A DNA stretch of 64,000 nt, taken from the NCBI RefSeq assembly GCF_003057885.1, contig NZ_QAGK01000005.1, positions 186,001 through 250,000 of the forward strand, written 5' to 3'. The stretch is from Oceaniglobus ichthyenteri (GTDB lineage Bacteria; Pseudomonadota; Alphaproteobacteria; Rhodobacterales; Rhodobacteraceae). Both the position numbers and the translations under genes were made by a program. Under the pieces are notes generated by a model. The model was not told the origin of the DNA, did not search any database, and saw nothing but the letters and a program-made list of their open reading frames with translations. Shown one piece after another: positions 45,272-54,616 of this stretch (position 1 is the first letter of the stretch; the number at the start of each line of letters is the position of its first letter).

Positions 45272-46252
45272 ATGACACGATCTTCACTTAAAATGACCAC
45301 CACCGCCGTTGCCGCAGTGATGTTTGCGCAGGCGGCGTTTGCGGGCGATCTGATGCTGTATACATCACAGCCCGATGCGGATGCCGCCGAAACCGTCGCC
45401 GCGTTTCAGGCGGCAAACCCTGATGTCACGGTTCAGGTCTTTCGCTCGGGCACCAGTGATCTGCTGAGCAAACTGGCCGCCGAATTTGCCGCCGGCGCGC
45501 CACAGCCCGATGTTTTGTTGATTGCCGATGCGGTCAGCATGGAAACCCTGAAGGCCGATGACCGCCTGATGAAATATGACGGCGCAAACACCGAAGGTTT
45601 TGACGCCAACGCGATCGACCCCGACGGATATTATTTCGGCAGCAAACTGATCACCACCGGCATCATGTACAACACCGCTGCCGCCGAAAAGCCCGCAACC
45701 TGGAGCGATCTGACCGGCGACGCCTATAAAAACCTCGTGGTAATGCCCAGCCCGCTGTATTCCGGCGCGGCGGCGTTTCTTTTGTCGGGCTTTGTCGAAG
45801 ACCCCGACCTGGGGTGGGAATTTTTCGAAACCATGCAGGCCAACGGCCTGACCGCTGTGCGCGGCAATGGCGCGGTCTTGAAATCGGTTGCCTCGGGTGA
45901 AAACGCCTATGGTGTGGTGGTTGATTTTCTGGCGATGAATGCCAAAAAAGACGGATCACCCGTAGAATTTGTGTTCCCCCCCGAAGGCGTGCCCGCCGTG
46001 ACCGAACCGGTTGCCATCATGTCGAGCGCGAAAAATGTCGATGATGCGCAAAAGTTCGTTGATTTCATCCTGTCCGACGATGGTCAGAAACTGGCGCTGA
46101 GCCAGGGGTATCTGCCGGCCAAGGCATCGGTGGGTCAACCCGATTGGCTGCCCGAAGGCACCAGCGTCAAGGTGATGGATATCTCCGTGCCAACGGTTTC
46201 GCCGAAAATCGCTGATAATAAAAAGCGTTTTGCCGATATGTTTGGCGGGTAA
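45272..46252 (+). CDS. ABC importer periplasmic binding protein (FbpA/AEP-like)
   Basis: A 326-residue solute-binding protein with a signal peptide (about residues 1-24, ending AAFAG). The fold follows the ferric/2-aminoethylphosphonate-binding class (LMLYTSQPDADAAETVAAFQ at the start, then SGTSDLLSKLAAEFA, then NAKKDGSPVEFVFPPEGVPA). The adjacent tyrosine pair that binds iron in FbpA is not visible at the expected C-terminal position, which reads YGVVVDFLAMNA, so an iron role is unlikely. The start is fixed by GGGAGAG; a second ATG at 45268 is out of frame. It is first in an operon with permease, ATPase, MBL and SurE genes. Confidence 0.85.
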   Translation: MTRSSLKMTTTAVAAVMFAQAAFAGDLMLYTSQPDADAAETVAAFQAANPDVTVQVFRSGTSDLLSKLAAEFAAGAPQPDVLLIADAVSMETLKADDRLMKYDGANTEGFDANAIDPDGYYFGSKLITTGIMYNTAAAEKPATWSDLTGDAYKNLVVMPSPLYSGAAAFLLSGFVEDPDLGWEFFETMQANGLTAVRGNGAVLKSVASGENAYGVVVDFLAMNAKKDGSPVEFVFPPEGVPAVTEPVAIMSSAKNVDDAQKFVDFILSDDGQKLALSQGYLPAKASVGQPDWLPEGTSVKVMDISVPTVSPKIADNKKRFADMFGG

Positions 46253-46260
46253 CCGGCGCC

Positions 46261-47964
46261 ATGATATCGCGCAGCGACAAGGATCGGGGCCAGTTTTTGG
46301 CCCTGATTACCTTTATCGGTCTTATCGTTTTCGTGCTGTCGTTCCTGCCGTTGCTGCGTCTGTTGCAGGAAACGGTATTTTCGGGCGGCACGTTTTCCCT
46401 GGATTCGATCCGCAATGGATTGTCGGATCAAACGGTCTGGCGGGCCACGCGCAACACCATCGTTGTCGGTCTGGGCGGCACGGTCGCCTCGGTCATTCTG
46501 GGGGTTGTCGTTGCGTTGATCGTCACGCTTACCGATGTGCGGATGCGCCAATGGTTGGTGCTGTGTTTCGTGACACCGCTGATGATTGCGCCGCAGGTGA
46601 CGGCGCTGGCCTGGCTGCAGGTGTTTGGCCCATCCAGCCCGATTTTGCATTTCATCGGCATGGCCCCGCCTTTGGGCACGCCAAACCCGCTTTATTCACC
46701 CGAAGGCATTGTTTTGCTGTTGGCGATTCAATATTCGCCCTTGGTGTTTCTGATCGTGCGCGCCGGGCTGCGCCAGTTGCCCCGTGAATTGGTCGAAGCC
46801 GCGCAAAGCAGCGGTGCCGGGCCATTCCGGATTATCGCCACGATCATTTTGCCCTTGGCCACACCGGCGATTGTGGCGGCGGCGGCGCTCACCTTTGTAT
46901 CCTGCGTCGGAAACTTTGGCATTCCTGCGTTTCTGGGGATTCCGGCCAATTATCTGGTTTTGCCAACGCTGATCTTTCAACGCCTGGCCGGGGGCGGCCC
47001 CGCCGTGTTGTCCGAGGTGGCGGTTTTGTCGATGTTGATTGCCGTGATCGCGATGATCGGCATATTTCTGCAAGATTACTTCAGTTCGCGGCGCGATTAT
47101 CGGATTTCCGGCACATCGGCGGCTTTGGCCCCCTATGCGCTGGGCCGCTGGCGGATTCCGGTTGAGGCGGCGATGTGGCTGTTGATGATGGTGATCTTGG
47201 TCTTGCCCCTGACCGGTCTGATCCTGACGTCGCTGGTGCGGGGCTATGGTGTGACCCTGACCGCCGACAGTGTGACGTTGGACAATTACCGCTTTGTGAT
47301 CATGGAGCATATCGCGGCGCGCCGTGCCTTTGCCAACAGTTTCATGTTGTCGCTTGCGGCGGCGATTTTTGCGATGTTTGTGGCGATTCCCATTGGGTAT
47401 GTCATTGCCTGGCACAAGGGGCGCTGGACCAAGGTTTTGAATATCGTGGTGGAAATGCCCTATGCCCTGCCCGGTGTGGTGCTGTCGATTGCCGCGATTT
47501 TGATGTTTCTCAAACCGATCCCGATTCTGGGCATACAGTTGTATAATACCGTCTGGATCATCCTGTTTGCCTATCTCGCACGGTTCCTGGTTCTGGGCGT
47601 GCGTCCGGTGGTGAACGGATACCTGCAAATTGATCGCGCGCTGGAAGAGGCGGCACAGATCGGCGGCGCGCGCCTGTTGACCCGGATGCGCACGATCATC
47701 TTTCCGATGATCGCGCCCGCCGCCATGGCCGGTGGTTTGCTGATCTTCATGACCGCCCTGTCGGAGCTGACGGTTTCGGCGCTGCTCTGGTCATCGGGGG
47801 CTGAAACATTGGGCGTGATCATCTTTTCGTTCGAACAGGGCGGCGATACCAAATACGCCGCTGCGATTTCGGCGCTTTTGGTGGCGTTCACCTTTGCGCT
47901 GATGCTGTTCGCCAATCTTTTTGCCAAGAAATTACCAAGTGGAGTACTGCCGTGGCGGGACTGA
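46261..47964 (+). CDS. ABC importer permease, two fused permease domains
   Basis: A 567-residue inner-membrane protein with about twelve spans. It contains two binding-protein-dependent transport domains, each with an EAA loop (ELVEAAQSSGAGPFRIIATI and RALEEAAQIGGARLLTRMRT). The fused form is typical of FbpB-like and phosphonate-type importers. It starts nine bases after the binding protein gene and its end overlaps the ATPase gene by 13 bases, so the three parts form one transporter. Confidence 0.92.
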   Translation: MISRSDKDRGQFLALITFIGLIVFVLSFLPLLRLLQETVFSGGTFSLDSIRNGLSDQTVWRATRNTIVVGLGGTVASVILGVVVALIVTLTDVRMRQWLVLCFVTPLMIAPQVTALAWLQVFGPSSPILHFIGMAPPLGTPNPLYSPEGIVLLLAIQYSPLVFLIVRAGLRQLPRELVEAAQSSGAGPFRIIATIILPLATPAIVAAAALTFVSCVGNFGIPAFLGIPANYLVLPTLIFQRLAGGGPAVLSEVAVLSMLIAVIAMIGIFLQDYFSSRRDYRISGTSAALAPYALGRWRIPVEAAMWLLMMVILVLPLTGLILTSLVRGYGVTLTADSVTLDNYRFVIMEHIAARRAFANSFMLSLAAAIFAMFVAIPIGYVIAWHKGRWTKVLNIVVEMPYALPGVVLSIAAILMFLKPIPILGIQLYNTVWIILFAYLARFLVLGVRPVVNGYLQIDRALEEAAQIGGARLLTRMRTIIFPMIAPAAMAGGLLIFMTALSELTVSALLWSSGAETLGVIIFSFEQGGDTKYAAAISALLVAFTFALMLFANLFAKKLPSGVLPWRD

Positions 47965-49031
47965 CAATCGACAACGTCACGAAAAGCTTTCATGCGTTTC
48001 AGGCCCTGAAAGGCGTTTCAATCGACGTGCGCGAGGGTGAATTTCTGGCGGTGCTCGGCCCGTCGGGCTGTGGTAAAACCACCCTGCTCAGGATCATCGC
48101 CGGATTTGAAAAGGTCAGCGCAGGCGAGGTGCGGCTGGGCGACAAGGTGGTATCGTCGCCCGATCTGAACGTCGCGCCGGAAAACCGCCGGATCGGCATC
48201 GTGTTTCAAAACTATGCCCTTTGGCCCCATATGAGCGTGGCCGAAAACATCGGCTATTCCCTGAAGATCGCCAAAGTCGCCAAACCCGAGCGTGAACGCC
48301 GTGTGGCCGAAGCTTTGAAGCTGGTCGATATGCAAGGGTATGGCGACCGCGCGCCTGCCAATCTGTCGGGCGGGCAACGCCAACGTGTCGCCTTGGCGCG
48401 GTGTCTGGTGGCCACGCCGGAACTGGTGCTGTTTGATGAGCCTTTGGCAAACCTCGATGTGCATTTGCGCGCCTCGATGGAAGATGAGTTTGCCGATTTT
48501 CACAAACGCACCGGAACCACCATCGTGTACATCACCCATGATCAATCCGAGGCGATGGCCCTTGCCGACCGGATCGCGGTGATGGATCACGGGCGGTTGG
48601 TGCAACTGGATACGCCGCACAAGCTATATCATGAACCGGCCACGCCGATGGTGGCTTCGTTCATTTCCCAAGGCATCGTTTTGCCGGTCACCGTGTCGGG
48701 CGCGGGGGCCGATGGCACCTGTGCCGCTGATCTGTTTGGTCAGCCTTTGACGCTGCGCTGTCGCCCCGGCGATGGCCCGCGCGACGGGGCGCTGGCCTGT
48801 TGCCGATCCGAGGCGGTGCAGGTTGTTGAACCCGGCGCACCGGGGTTTGATGGAAAAATCGAGCGGGTGATTTATCAGGGTGGCTTGGCCCGGATCGAAT
48901 TTGCCCCCGATGCCGCGCCCGAAAGGATCGTACATTTCGTACAGCCCGATCCCGTCACCCTGAAACCGGGTCAATCTGCGCGTCTGGCCTTTGTCGGTGG
49001 TTGGTTGATCCCGGAACAGGATCCGGCGTGA
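47952..49031 (+). CDS. ABC importer ATPase with TOBE domain
   Basis: A 359-residue ATPase with Walker A GPSGCGKTT, signature LSGGQRQRVALAR, Walker B LVLFDEPLANLD and H-loop YITHDQSEAM. The C-terminal part from about 280 is a TOBE-type regulatory domain. The start is GTG at 47952 with GGAG upstream and overlaps the permease gene. Its stop overlaps the start of the MBL gene by one base. Confidence 0.93.
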   Translation: MAGLTIDNVTKSFHAFQALKGVSIDVREGEFLAVLGPSGCGKTTLLRIIAGFEKVSAGEVRLGDKVVSSPDLNVAPENRRIGIVFQNYALWPHMSVAENIGYSLKIAKVAKPERERRVAEALKLVDMQGYGDRAPANLSGGQRQRVALARCLVATPELVLFDEPLANLDVHLRASMEDEFADFHKRTGTTIVYITHDQSEAMALADRIAVMDHGRLVQLDTPHKLYHEPATPMVASFISQGIVLPVTVSGAGADGTCAADLFGQPLTLRCRPGDGPRDGALACCRSEAVQVVEPGAPGFDGKIERVIYQGGLARIEFAPDAAPERIVHFVQPDPVTLKPGQSARLAFVGGWLIPEQDPA

Positions 49032-50206
49032 TGCAGATTCATTTTCAGGGCGGGTTTGGCGAAAAAGGCCGGTTGAGCGTTTGTGTTGAGGGCGATGGCA
49101 CCACCGTCATGCTGGATGCCGGCATCAAGGTGGGCGCACCGGATGCCGACTATCACCCCCAGCTTGCCCTGCCCGCCGATGAAATTGACGCGGTGGTCAT
49201 CACCCACGCCCACGAGGATCACGTGGGCGCCCTGTGTTGGTTGGCGGCGCAGGGGTTTTCCGGCCCGATTTATATGACAGCGGAAACACTGGCCGAAACG
49301 CCCATGACCCTGGCGCAATATGCCCGGCCTGCCGATTTGGCCGCTCATCCCCTGTCGTCGCTTGATATTCAGCTTGTTGAAATCGGTCAGCGGTTTGAAA
49401 TCGGCAAGCTGTCGATTGACACCGGCCATTCCGGCCATGTGGCCGGTGGCATGTGGATCGCGGTGACCGGCACGGCGGGCCGGGTCATGCATTGTGGTGA
49501 TGTGGTGCCCAACAGCGATGTCTTCCCGATGACGCCGCTGCCGGGCTGTGATGTGTTGCTTCTGGATGCGTCCTATGGGGCCGATCCGGTCTCGTCCAAG
49601 GATCGCGCGGTCGCGATTGCCGCCTGGATCGCCGACCATTCGGATGGGGCGCTGTTGCCCACGCCGCTGTCTGGTCGCTCGTTGGAATTGATCGCGATTC
49701 AACCGGGGCCGTTTGCGATTGCGGCGGATATGGCCGCGCCCTTGTTGGCGCAGATCGACTCAATCACCGGCCTTGACCCGGCAATGTTTGGCAAACTGTC
49801 CGACAGGGTGCGTTCCGCCCGGAACTGGCAGGACACCGATGATTTCCCCAATATGCCGCTGTTGGTGCATGATGGCATGGGCTCTGCCGGGCCGGCGGCC
49901 ACGGCGATTCCTCTGGCCCTGGCGCGCAACCATCCCATGCTGTTTACCGGCCATTTGCCTGCCGGATCGCCCGGTGCCATGGCCCACGCCGATGGGCGCG
50001 CCGATTGGATCCGGATGCCAACCCATCCCACATTGGATGAAAACGTCGCGATGGGCCAATCCACCAACGTGCCACAGGTGTTTGGCCATTCCTGCCCGCC
50101 TGAGGGCATGGCCGATCTGGCCCGACACATCCCCAACCTGGACCCCACAGTGGTCATAGGACAGACCCATGTTTTGAAAAGAAAGGATGCATCATGCGAA
50201 TCCTGA
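49031..50206 (+). CDS. Metallo-beta-lactamase/beta-CASP-like hydrolase
   Basis: A 391-residue protein with no signal peptide. The HxHxDH metal motif is THAHEDH at residues 58-64, with a third ligand in DTGHSGHV and an Asp in MHCGDVVPNSD. The segment DVLLLDASYG and the following insertion domain (LLPTPLSGRSLEL) match the beta-CASP nuclease layout of the RNase J/CPSF-73 type, and the late THVLKR could supply the last His. A nuclease or phosphodiesterase activity is the best guess. The ATG overlaps the ATPase stop (TGATG) and its end overlaps surE by 13 bases, so it is tightly tied to a transporter and a nucleotidase. Confidence 0.82.
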   Translation: MQIHFQGGFGEKGRLSVCVEGDGTTVMLDAGIKVGAPDADYHPQLALPADEIDAVVITHAHEDHVGALCWLAAQGFSGPIYMTAETLAETPMTLAQYARPADLAAHPLSSLDIQLVEIGQRFEIGKLSIDTGHSGHVAGGMWIAVTGTAGRVMHCGDVVPNSDVFPMTPLPGCDVLLLDASYGADPVSSKDRAVAIAAWIADHSDGALLPTPLSGRSLELIAIQPGPFAIAADMAAPLLAQIDSITGLDPAMFGKLSDRVRSARNWQDTDDFPNMPLLVHDGMGSAGPAATAIPLALARNHPMLFTGHLPAGSPGAMAHADGRADWIRMPTHPTLDENVAMGQSTNVPQVFGHSCPPEGMADLARHIPNLDPTVVIGQTHVLKRKDASCES

Positions 50207-50940
50207 TCGCCAATGATGATGGCATCGACGCCCCCGGTATAGCCTTGGCCGAAAAGGCGGCGCGCAAACTGAGCGATGATGTCTGGATCGTCGCCCCCGA
50301 GGCAAAGCGCACGGCGGCAGGATCATCCCTGACCGTCGGCCGCCCGTTGATGATGACCGAAACCGGGGCGCAAAAATTCAGCTGCTCTGGCACGCCCGCC
50401 GATTGTATCGTCACCGCCATGACCTGGTTGTTCAAAGATGGCCAAAAGCCCGATCTGGTGCTGTCGGGGGTTAACGATGGCCCCAATGTGGCCGAAGACA
50501 TCGCCTATTCCGGCACCCTCGGCATCGCGCGCGAGGCGACGTTTTGGGACATACCCGCCATTGGCATGTCGCGGGTCAAAAAACCCGATCTGGCCCCGGA
50601 AGATGCCGAGTTTCTGACCCGTCTGATCGCGCAACTGTGGGACAAACGGCAGGATTGGGTGCTGGATGGGCATTGGTTGTCAATCAACCTGCCCGCCGCC
50701 CTCCCCGCGCCGGTGCGTCAGGCAAAAATTGGCCGTGACAAGATTGCATCGACCAGTGATGTGGTGTCCACGAACGGCGCGCGCACCGAATTGATCGTGC
50801 CCCGGGGCCGGGAGGGCGGCGGGCAGGACGGCGATGAAAACGATCTGCTGGGGCAGGGTGCCGCCACCCTGACGCGGCTGTCGTGGTTGGGCCATACCGA
50901 TGTGAGCGATGGGTTGATCGCGGGCTTGCCCGACAAATAG
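50194..50940 (+). CDS. surE: 5'/3'-nucleotidase SurE
   Basis: A 248-residue metal-dependent phosphatase of nucleoside 5'- and 3'-monophosphates, also acting on short polyphosphate. The N-terminal ILIANDDGIDAPGI with its Asp pair, the SGVNDGPNVAED loop and SLTVGRPL are conserved. In many bacteria surE sits beside pcm and rpoS; here it ends a transporter operon instead, which is unusual. AAAGGAT precedes the ATG. Confidence 0.95.
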   Translation: MRILIANDDGIDAPGIALAEKAARKLSDDVWIVAPEAKRTAAGSSLTVGRPLMMTETGAQKFSCSGTPADCIVTAMTWLFKDGQKPDLVLSGVNDGPNVAEDIAYSGTLGIAREATFWDIPAIGMSRVKKPDLAPEDAEFLTRLIAQLWDKRQDWVLDGHWLSINLPAALPAPVRQAKIGRDKIASTSDVVSTNGARTELIVPRGREGGGQDGDENDLLGQGAATLTRLSWLGHTDVSDGLIAGLPDK

Positions 50941-51020
50941 CCGCCCGCGACAGGTGCATCTTTGCGGTTGGCGGCTTATGTTATACATTGACCGCTGACC
51001 AATCTTGACCGGAATCGCAC

Positions 51021-52361
51021 ATGTGCTCTGCTGTTGTTGATAAAGCCACGGGAACGCCGCTTCCTACGCGCAAATCGATACGCCAATTGCGCTGGTTCCA
51101 GGCGTCGTTTCGCGCGCGCATGGCGGCGATTTCGGCGCAGACCGGTGTGCAATATCATCTGAGTGATCGGCAGATGATCGATACGTTTCTGGCCTGGCAC
51201 CGGGCCTTTGACAGCCAGAAGCCCGCATCGCGCATGGTGCGGCGCGATTATGTCGGGTTTGCCGCCGGGATGATGTTTCATGAACTGCTGCGCAAACGCC
51301 CGGTATCGGTGCGCCGTGGCAGCGTGGCCCGGGATGATACCATCCCGGCCCTGACCCACCCCGAGGTGTATTTGTACGCATCCTATTGCCACGTCATTCG
51401 GCAGGCCATTCTGGGGCAGGATTTCTGGCTTGATCCCCACATGCCTGACCGGTTGGACGACCCTGAGATCTGGAATGAGTATTCTGACGGTCTGGCACAG
51501 GACAGGGCGGCCGCCATTGAATTTCTGACCCTGTTCACCAATGAAACGCGGGCAATCAAATTTCCGAAAATGGTCAAATCCGAAGGCGGGTTTGGCAAAC
51601 GGCTTTGGACCCTGGCACAACAGCAGGCCAATGCCGATACAGGGCCTGTCGCCAAAGCATCGACGCCCCGCTTGCGATTGGTGTCTGACCGCACGCCCCG
51701 CCCCCTGATCCGCCTGTCGGCCAGCTGCCGGTTGGTATTGATCGCGTTTGAGGGGGTGGCGGTAAAAACCGATGTCATCGACAGTGAAGAGCTTTCGATC
51801 CTGTTGCGCGAACACAATGTGCAGATGACCCCCGAAGAAACCCGCGAACGGTTCTTCGGGCAGCCGGTTTCGGCGGCGATGACCGTGGTGGCCGAACGCA
51901 CCGGGCAATTGTGCCCCGGCGGGTTTCTGGCCCAGCTGGATCAGCGCCTGATCAAACGCGACCAGCGCGATTTGGCACCGATGCCGGGGATCGACGCGTT
52001 CATTCAGCGCATCAGGGAAACTGGCCGCGATATCGCCATGGTGTCGCACGGGCGCGCGCGCCGGGTTGGTGCGGCGCAATCCCTTCCAGCCCTTGCCATG
52101 CTGCGCGCCATTGGGCCGGTTCATATGCTTGACCCCGAGGGCGGGCCGGAAAACGGATTGCGACAGGTTGCCAATGCCTTGGGCCATGCGCCACAAAATG
52201 CGGTGTTGATTGATGCCAGTGCGGTTGGCATCGGGATGGCGCGCCAACTTATGATGCCGGCCTATGGGCTGGTGCGCCAAGACAGGGTCACAGAGCGTTA
52301 TGCGCTGAACTGTGCCGGGGCGCGGTCGGTGATTGGCGATCTGGATATATTGGGCGGTTAG
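51021..52361 (+). CDS. Two-domain protein with a degenerate HAD-fold C-terminus
   Basis: A 446-residue cytoplasmic protein. Residues 1-215 are a helical region I cannot name (QLRWFQASFRARMAAISAQT, then RDYVGFAAGMMFHELLRKR). Residues 236-425 follow a HAD phosphatase of the beta-phosphoglucomutase type, but the nucleophile motif reads LIAFEGVAVKTD: the catalytic Asp is A242 and the acid/base Asp is E244. The later motifs are also changed (VSHG for the Thr/Ser loop, GPENG where the Lys is expected, IDAS for the metal pair). Hydrolysis is therefore unlikely; ligand binding or a scaffold role fits better. It lies 80 bases after surE and converges with the SorC gene by 4 bases. Confidence 0.75.
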   Translation: MCSAVVDKATGTPLPTRKSIRQLRWFQASFRARMAAISAQTGVQYHLSDRQMIDTFLAWHRAFDSQKPASRMVRRDYVGFAAGMMFHELLRKRPVSVRRGSVARDDTIPALTHPEVYLYASYCHVIRQAILGQDFWLDPHMPDRLDDPEIWNEYSDGLAQDRAAAIEFLTLFTNETRAIKFPKMVKSEGGFGKRLWTLAQQQANADTGPVAKASTPRLRLVSDRTPRPLIRLSASCRLVLIAFEGVAVKTDVIDSEELSILLREHNVQMTPEETRERFFGQPVSAAMTVVAERTGQLCPGGFLAQLDQRLIKRDQRDLAPMPGIDAFIQRIRETGRDIAMVSHGRARRVGAAQSLPALAMLRAIGPVHMLDPEGGPENGLRQVANALGHAPQNAVLIDASAVGIGMARQLMMPAYGLVRQDRVTERYALNCAGARSVIGDLDILGG

Positions 52362-53320
52362 CCGTCCTGTGATACAAGGGTGCGCGCCGTGATCTCATCG
52401 GTGACCAGAACCGTTGGGTATTTGGCGTGCAGCGCGGCGCGGATGACGGTGATCTTATCCTGTCCGCCCGACACCAGAATGCGGTGCGGGATGCGTGCAA
52501 GATTTTCCAGTGAAATCGAAATCACCCGATCATTGATCGGATGATCGACGCGCTGCCCCTTGGCATCAATGAAATTATACAACACATCGCCCACCGCCCC
52601 GGCATGGGCCAGTGATCGGCGCTCATCCTCGTTCAGATGGCCCAGACGATAGGTGGTTGAAGCCTCGGATATGCCGCCCGCGCCAAACACCGCGATTTCC
52701 CCGGTTTCGGCCAATTCGAACACATGATCCAAACCGCATTGTTCCAGCAAAACGCGCCGCGCCTCAGTGCTGTCAACCAGGGCGGGGGCCGGAATAAGGT
52801 ATCCATCCGCCTCGAACAATTCGGCGAACCGCCAGGCAAATTCTGTGGGGTTGAACCGGCGCGCCTCCATGATGCCGCCGAGCAGGGAAATCACCCGCAC
52901 ATTGTTCAGGGTGCGCCCTTCGATATGGGGCAGGCTTTCATGCAATGTGCGCCCCCAGCCCACGCCAATGGTCAGACCGGCCCGCATCACCGATGACACA
53001 TGCGCGCCCGCCGCCACGGCAATCACCGCCGTCGGGTCGGCGCTGGCGTCTGACAGGGGGGCGATGATGGCGCGGTCCAGCCCGAACTTTTTTTCCAGAT
53101 CCCGTTGCAGGGCCACAAGGGGGGCCAGATCGCCCTTGATCTGAATTGCAACTTCGCCGCGCCGCCGCGCCTCGGACAACAGGCGCGTGACGGTGATGCG
53201 GTTCACCCCCAGAATTGCGGCGACGTTGCTTTGGGTTTCGCCCTCCATATAATAAATCCACGCGGCACGCAGGCGCAATTCATCGCTGGCATCGGATTTC
53301 GTACGCGTTTTCGTCGTCAT
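52358..53320 (-). CDS. SorC-family transcriptional regulator
   Basis: A 320-residue regulator with an N-terminal winged helix (YMEGETQSNVAAILGVNRIT ... TVTRLLSEARRRGE) and the SorC sugar-binding domain (GVGWGRTLHESLPH, then GGISEASTTYRLGHL). Relatives sense phosphorylated sugars or polyols. It is the last gene of a minus-strand operon encoding a 2-oxoacid/acetoin-type dehydrogenase, so it probably senses that pathway's substrate. The likely operator is the palindrome at 57960-57975 before the first gene. The start lacks a clear ribosome site, and coupling with the E2 gene is likely. Confidence 0.9.
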   Translation of the reverse strand: MTTKTRTKSDASDELRLRAAWIYYMEGETQSNVAAILGVNRITVTRLLSEARRRGEVAIQIKGDLAPLVALQRDLEKKFGLDRAIIAPLSDASADPTAVIAVAAGAHVSSVMRAGLTIGVGWGRTLHESLPHIEGRTLNNVRVISLLGGIMEARRFNPTEFAWRFAELFEADGYLIPAPALVDSTEARRVLLEQCGLDHVFELAETGEIAVFGAGGISEASTTYRLGHLNEDERRSLAHAGAVGDVLYNFIDAKGQRVDHPINDRVISISLENLARIPHRILVSGGQDKITVIRAALHAKYPTVLVTDEITARTLVSQDG

Positions 53321-53368
53321 AGGTCGGGGGCCCGGCTGTCTTGTGGCTGCTTTCCCCCATATGGGACG

Positions 53369-54616
53369 TTATTCGCCCCGTTGTCGCAACAAAAAAGCGA
53401 TTTCGGCGGGTTTTTCGATATGGGGCATGTGGCCGGTGCGTTCAAACAGGTTCAACGACACCCGGCCCGGCGCGCTCAATGCGTGTTTCCACGGGATGAT
53501 CCGGTCGTTCCGGCCCCAGATGATGCGCGTTGGCATATCGACCCGGTCCAGCGCGGCGCGTAAATCAAACGCCTGTACCCCATCGGGAAATACCGCATCG
53601 GCCAGCGCCAATTGTGCCTGTCGCACTGCCGGATTCTGCCGTTGCGCCATGATCGCGCGCACATAAGCATCGGTGATGAGATCGGGATCATGGGCCAGTG
53701 TGCGCAACCAGGGGCCCAGGCTTTCAACCCGGGGCGCGCCGGCCACACCGGTGATCGCGGCACCGTTGATTTCCGGGCCAAGCCCTGCTGGTGAGATCAA
53801 CGTCAGGCTGGCGATCTGGCGAGGTCTGACATCGGCAATGGCCAAAGCGGCGGCCGCGCCCAGGGAATGACCCACAAGATGCACGTTTTCCTGACCCAGA
53901 TCATCAAACGCATCGCGCATTCTGCGCGCAAGATCGGCAAATGAATCCGGCACATCGCCGGTCAGTCGCCCATGGGCGGGCAATTCCATGCGGATGATGT
54001 GCCGCTGGCCCAGTTCCCGTTCCAGCCGCGCCCAACTGGCCGGATCGCTGGCAAAGCCGTGGATCAGTAAGATGGGCGTCTGGCCGGTTGTGTGACCTTT
54101 GGATGTGGGGTGCGCAGGTGTTGCTGCCTTTTTCGGAACATCCTGTGCCTGTATCCGGCCCCGTGGACCGGTGCCGCGCAGATCGGACAGGTTTAACTGG
54201 CGTTCGCGTGCCAAACGCCGGGCAAGCGGTGTGGCGCGCAGGCCGGTTTCACCGTTTTGCGCGGAATCCGATATTTGGTCTGGGGTTGGTGCGGGTGTGG
54301 GTGGCTCATCCTTATCGGCTGGCGCAGGGGCCTCTGCCGCCTTGGCCGGGCCTTGGGGGGCGTCGCCCACCGCCTCGCCCTCGGCGTAAATCCACGCGAT
54401 CGGCTCACCAATGGCGACGGTATCGCCAATATTGGCGATGATATGGTGCAGCGTGCCAGTGCCGGGGCTTTCGACCTCCATCGCCGCCTTGTCGGTTTCG
54501 ATATCAAACAGCGGATCACCCTTGGTGACAGCTCCGCCCGCCGCCACGTGCCAGGCGGAAACAGTGCCGTGCGACATATCCATGTCGACCTTGGGCATGA
54601 TCACCACAACAGGCAT
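53369..54616 (-). CDS. E2 component with lipoyl domain and alpha/beta-hydrolase (AcoC-like)
   Basis: A 415-residue protein. Residues 1-80 are a lipoyl domain with the lipoylated K43 in IETDKAAMEV. A proline/alanine linker follows. Residues 126-160 are a subunit-binding domain (LRATPLARRLARERQLNLSD). Residues 175-415 are an alpha/beta-hydrolase instead of the usual acyltransferase, with S251 in VGHSLG, an Asp in GRNDRIIP and a His in RTGHMPH. This is the AcoC layout of acetoin dehydrogenase complexes. It starts within the E1-beta stop (TGATG). No E3 (lipoamide dehydrogenase) gene is in the window, so it must come from elsewhere. Confidence 0.9.
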   Translation of the reverse strand: MPVVVIMPKVDMDMSHGTVSAWHVAAGGAVTKGDPLFDIETDKAAMEVESPGTGTLHHIIANIGDTVAIGEPIAWIYAEGEAVGDAPQGPAKAAEAPAPADKDEPPTPAPTPDQISDSAQNGETGLRATPLARRLARERQLNLSDLRGTGPRGRIQAQDVPKKAATPAHPTSKGHTTGQTPILLIHGFASDPASWARLERELGQRHIIRMELPAHGRLTGDVPDSFADLARRMRDAFDDLGQENVHLVGHSLGAAAALAIADVRPRQIASLTLISPAGLGPEINGAAITGVAGAPRVESLGPWLRTLAHDPDLITDAYVRAIMAQRQNPAVRQAQLALADAVFPDGVQAFDLRAALDRVDMPTRIIWGRNDRIIPWKHALSAPGRVSLNLFERTGHMPHIEKPAEIAFLLRQRGE

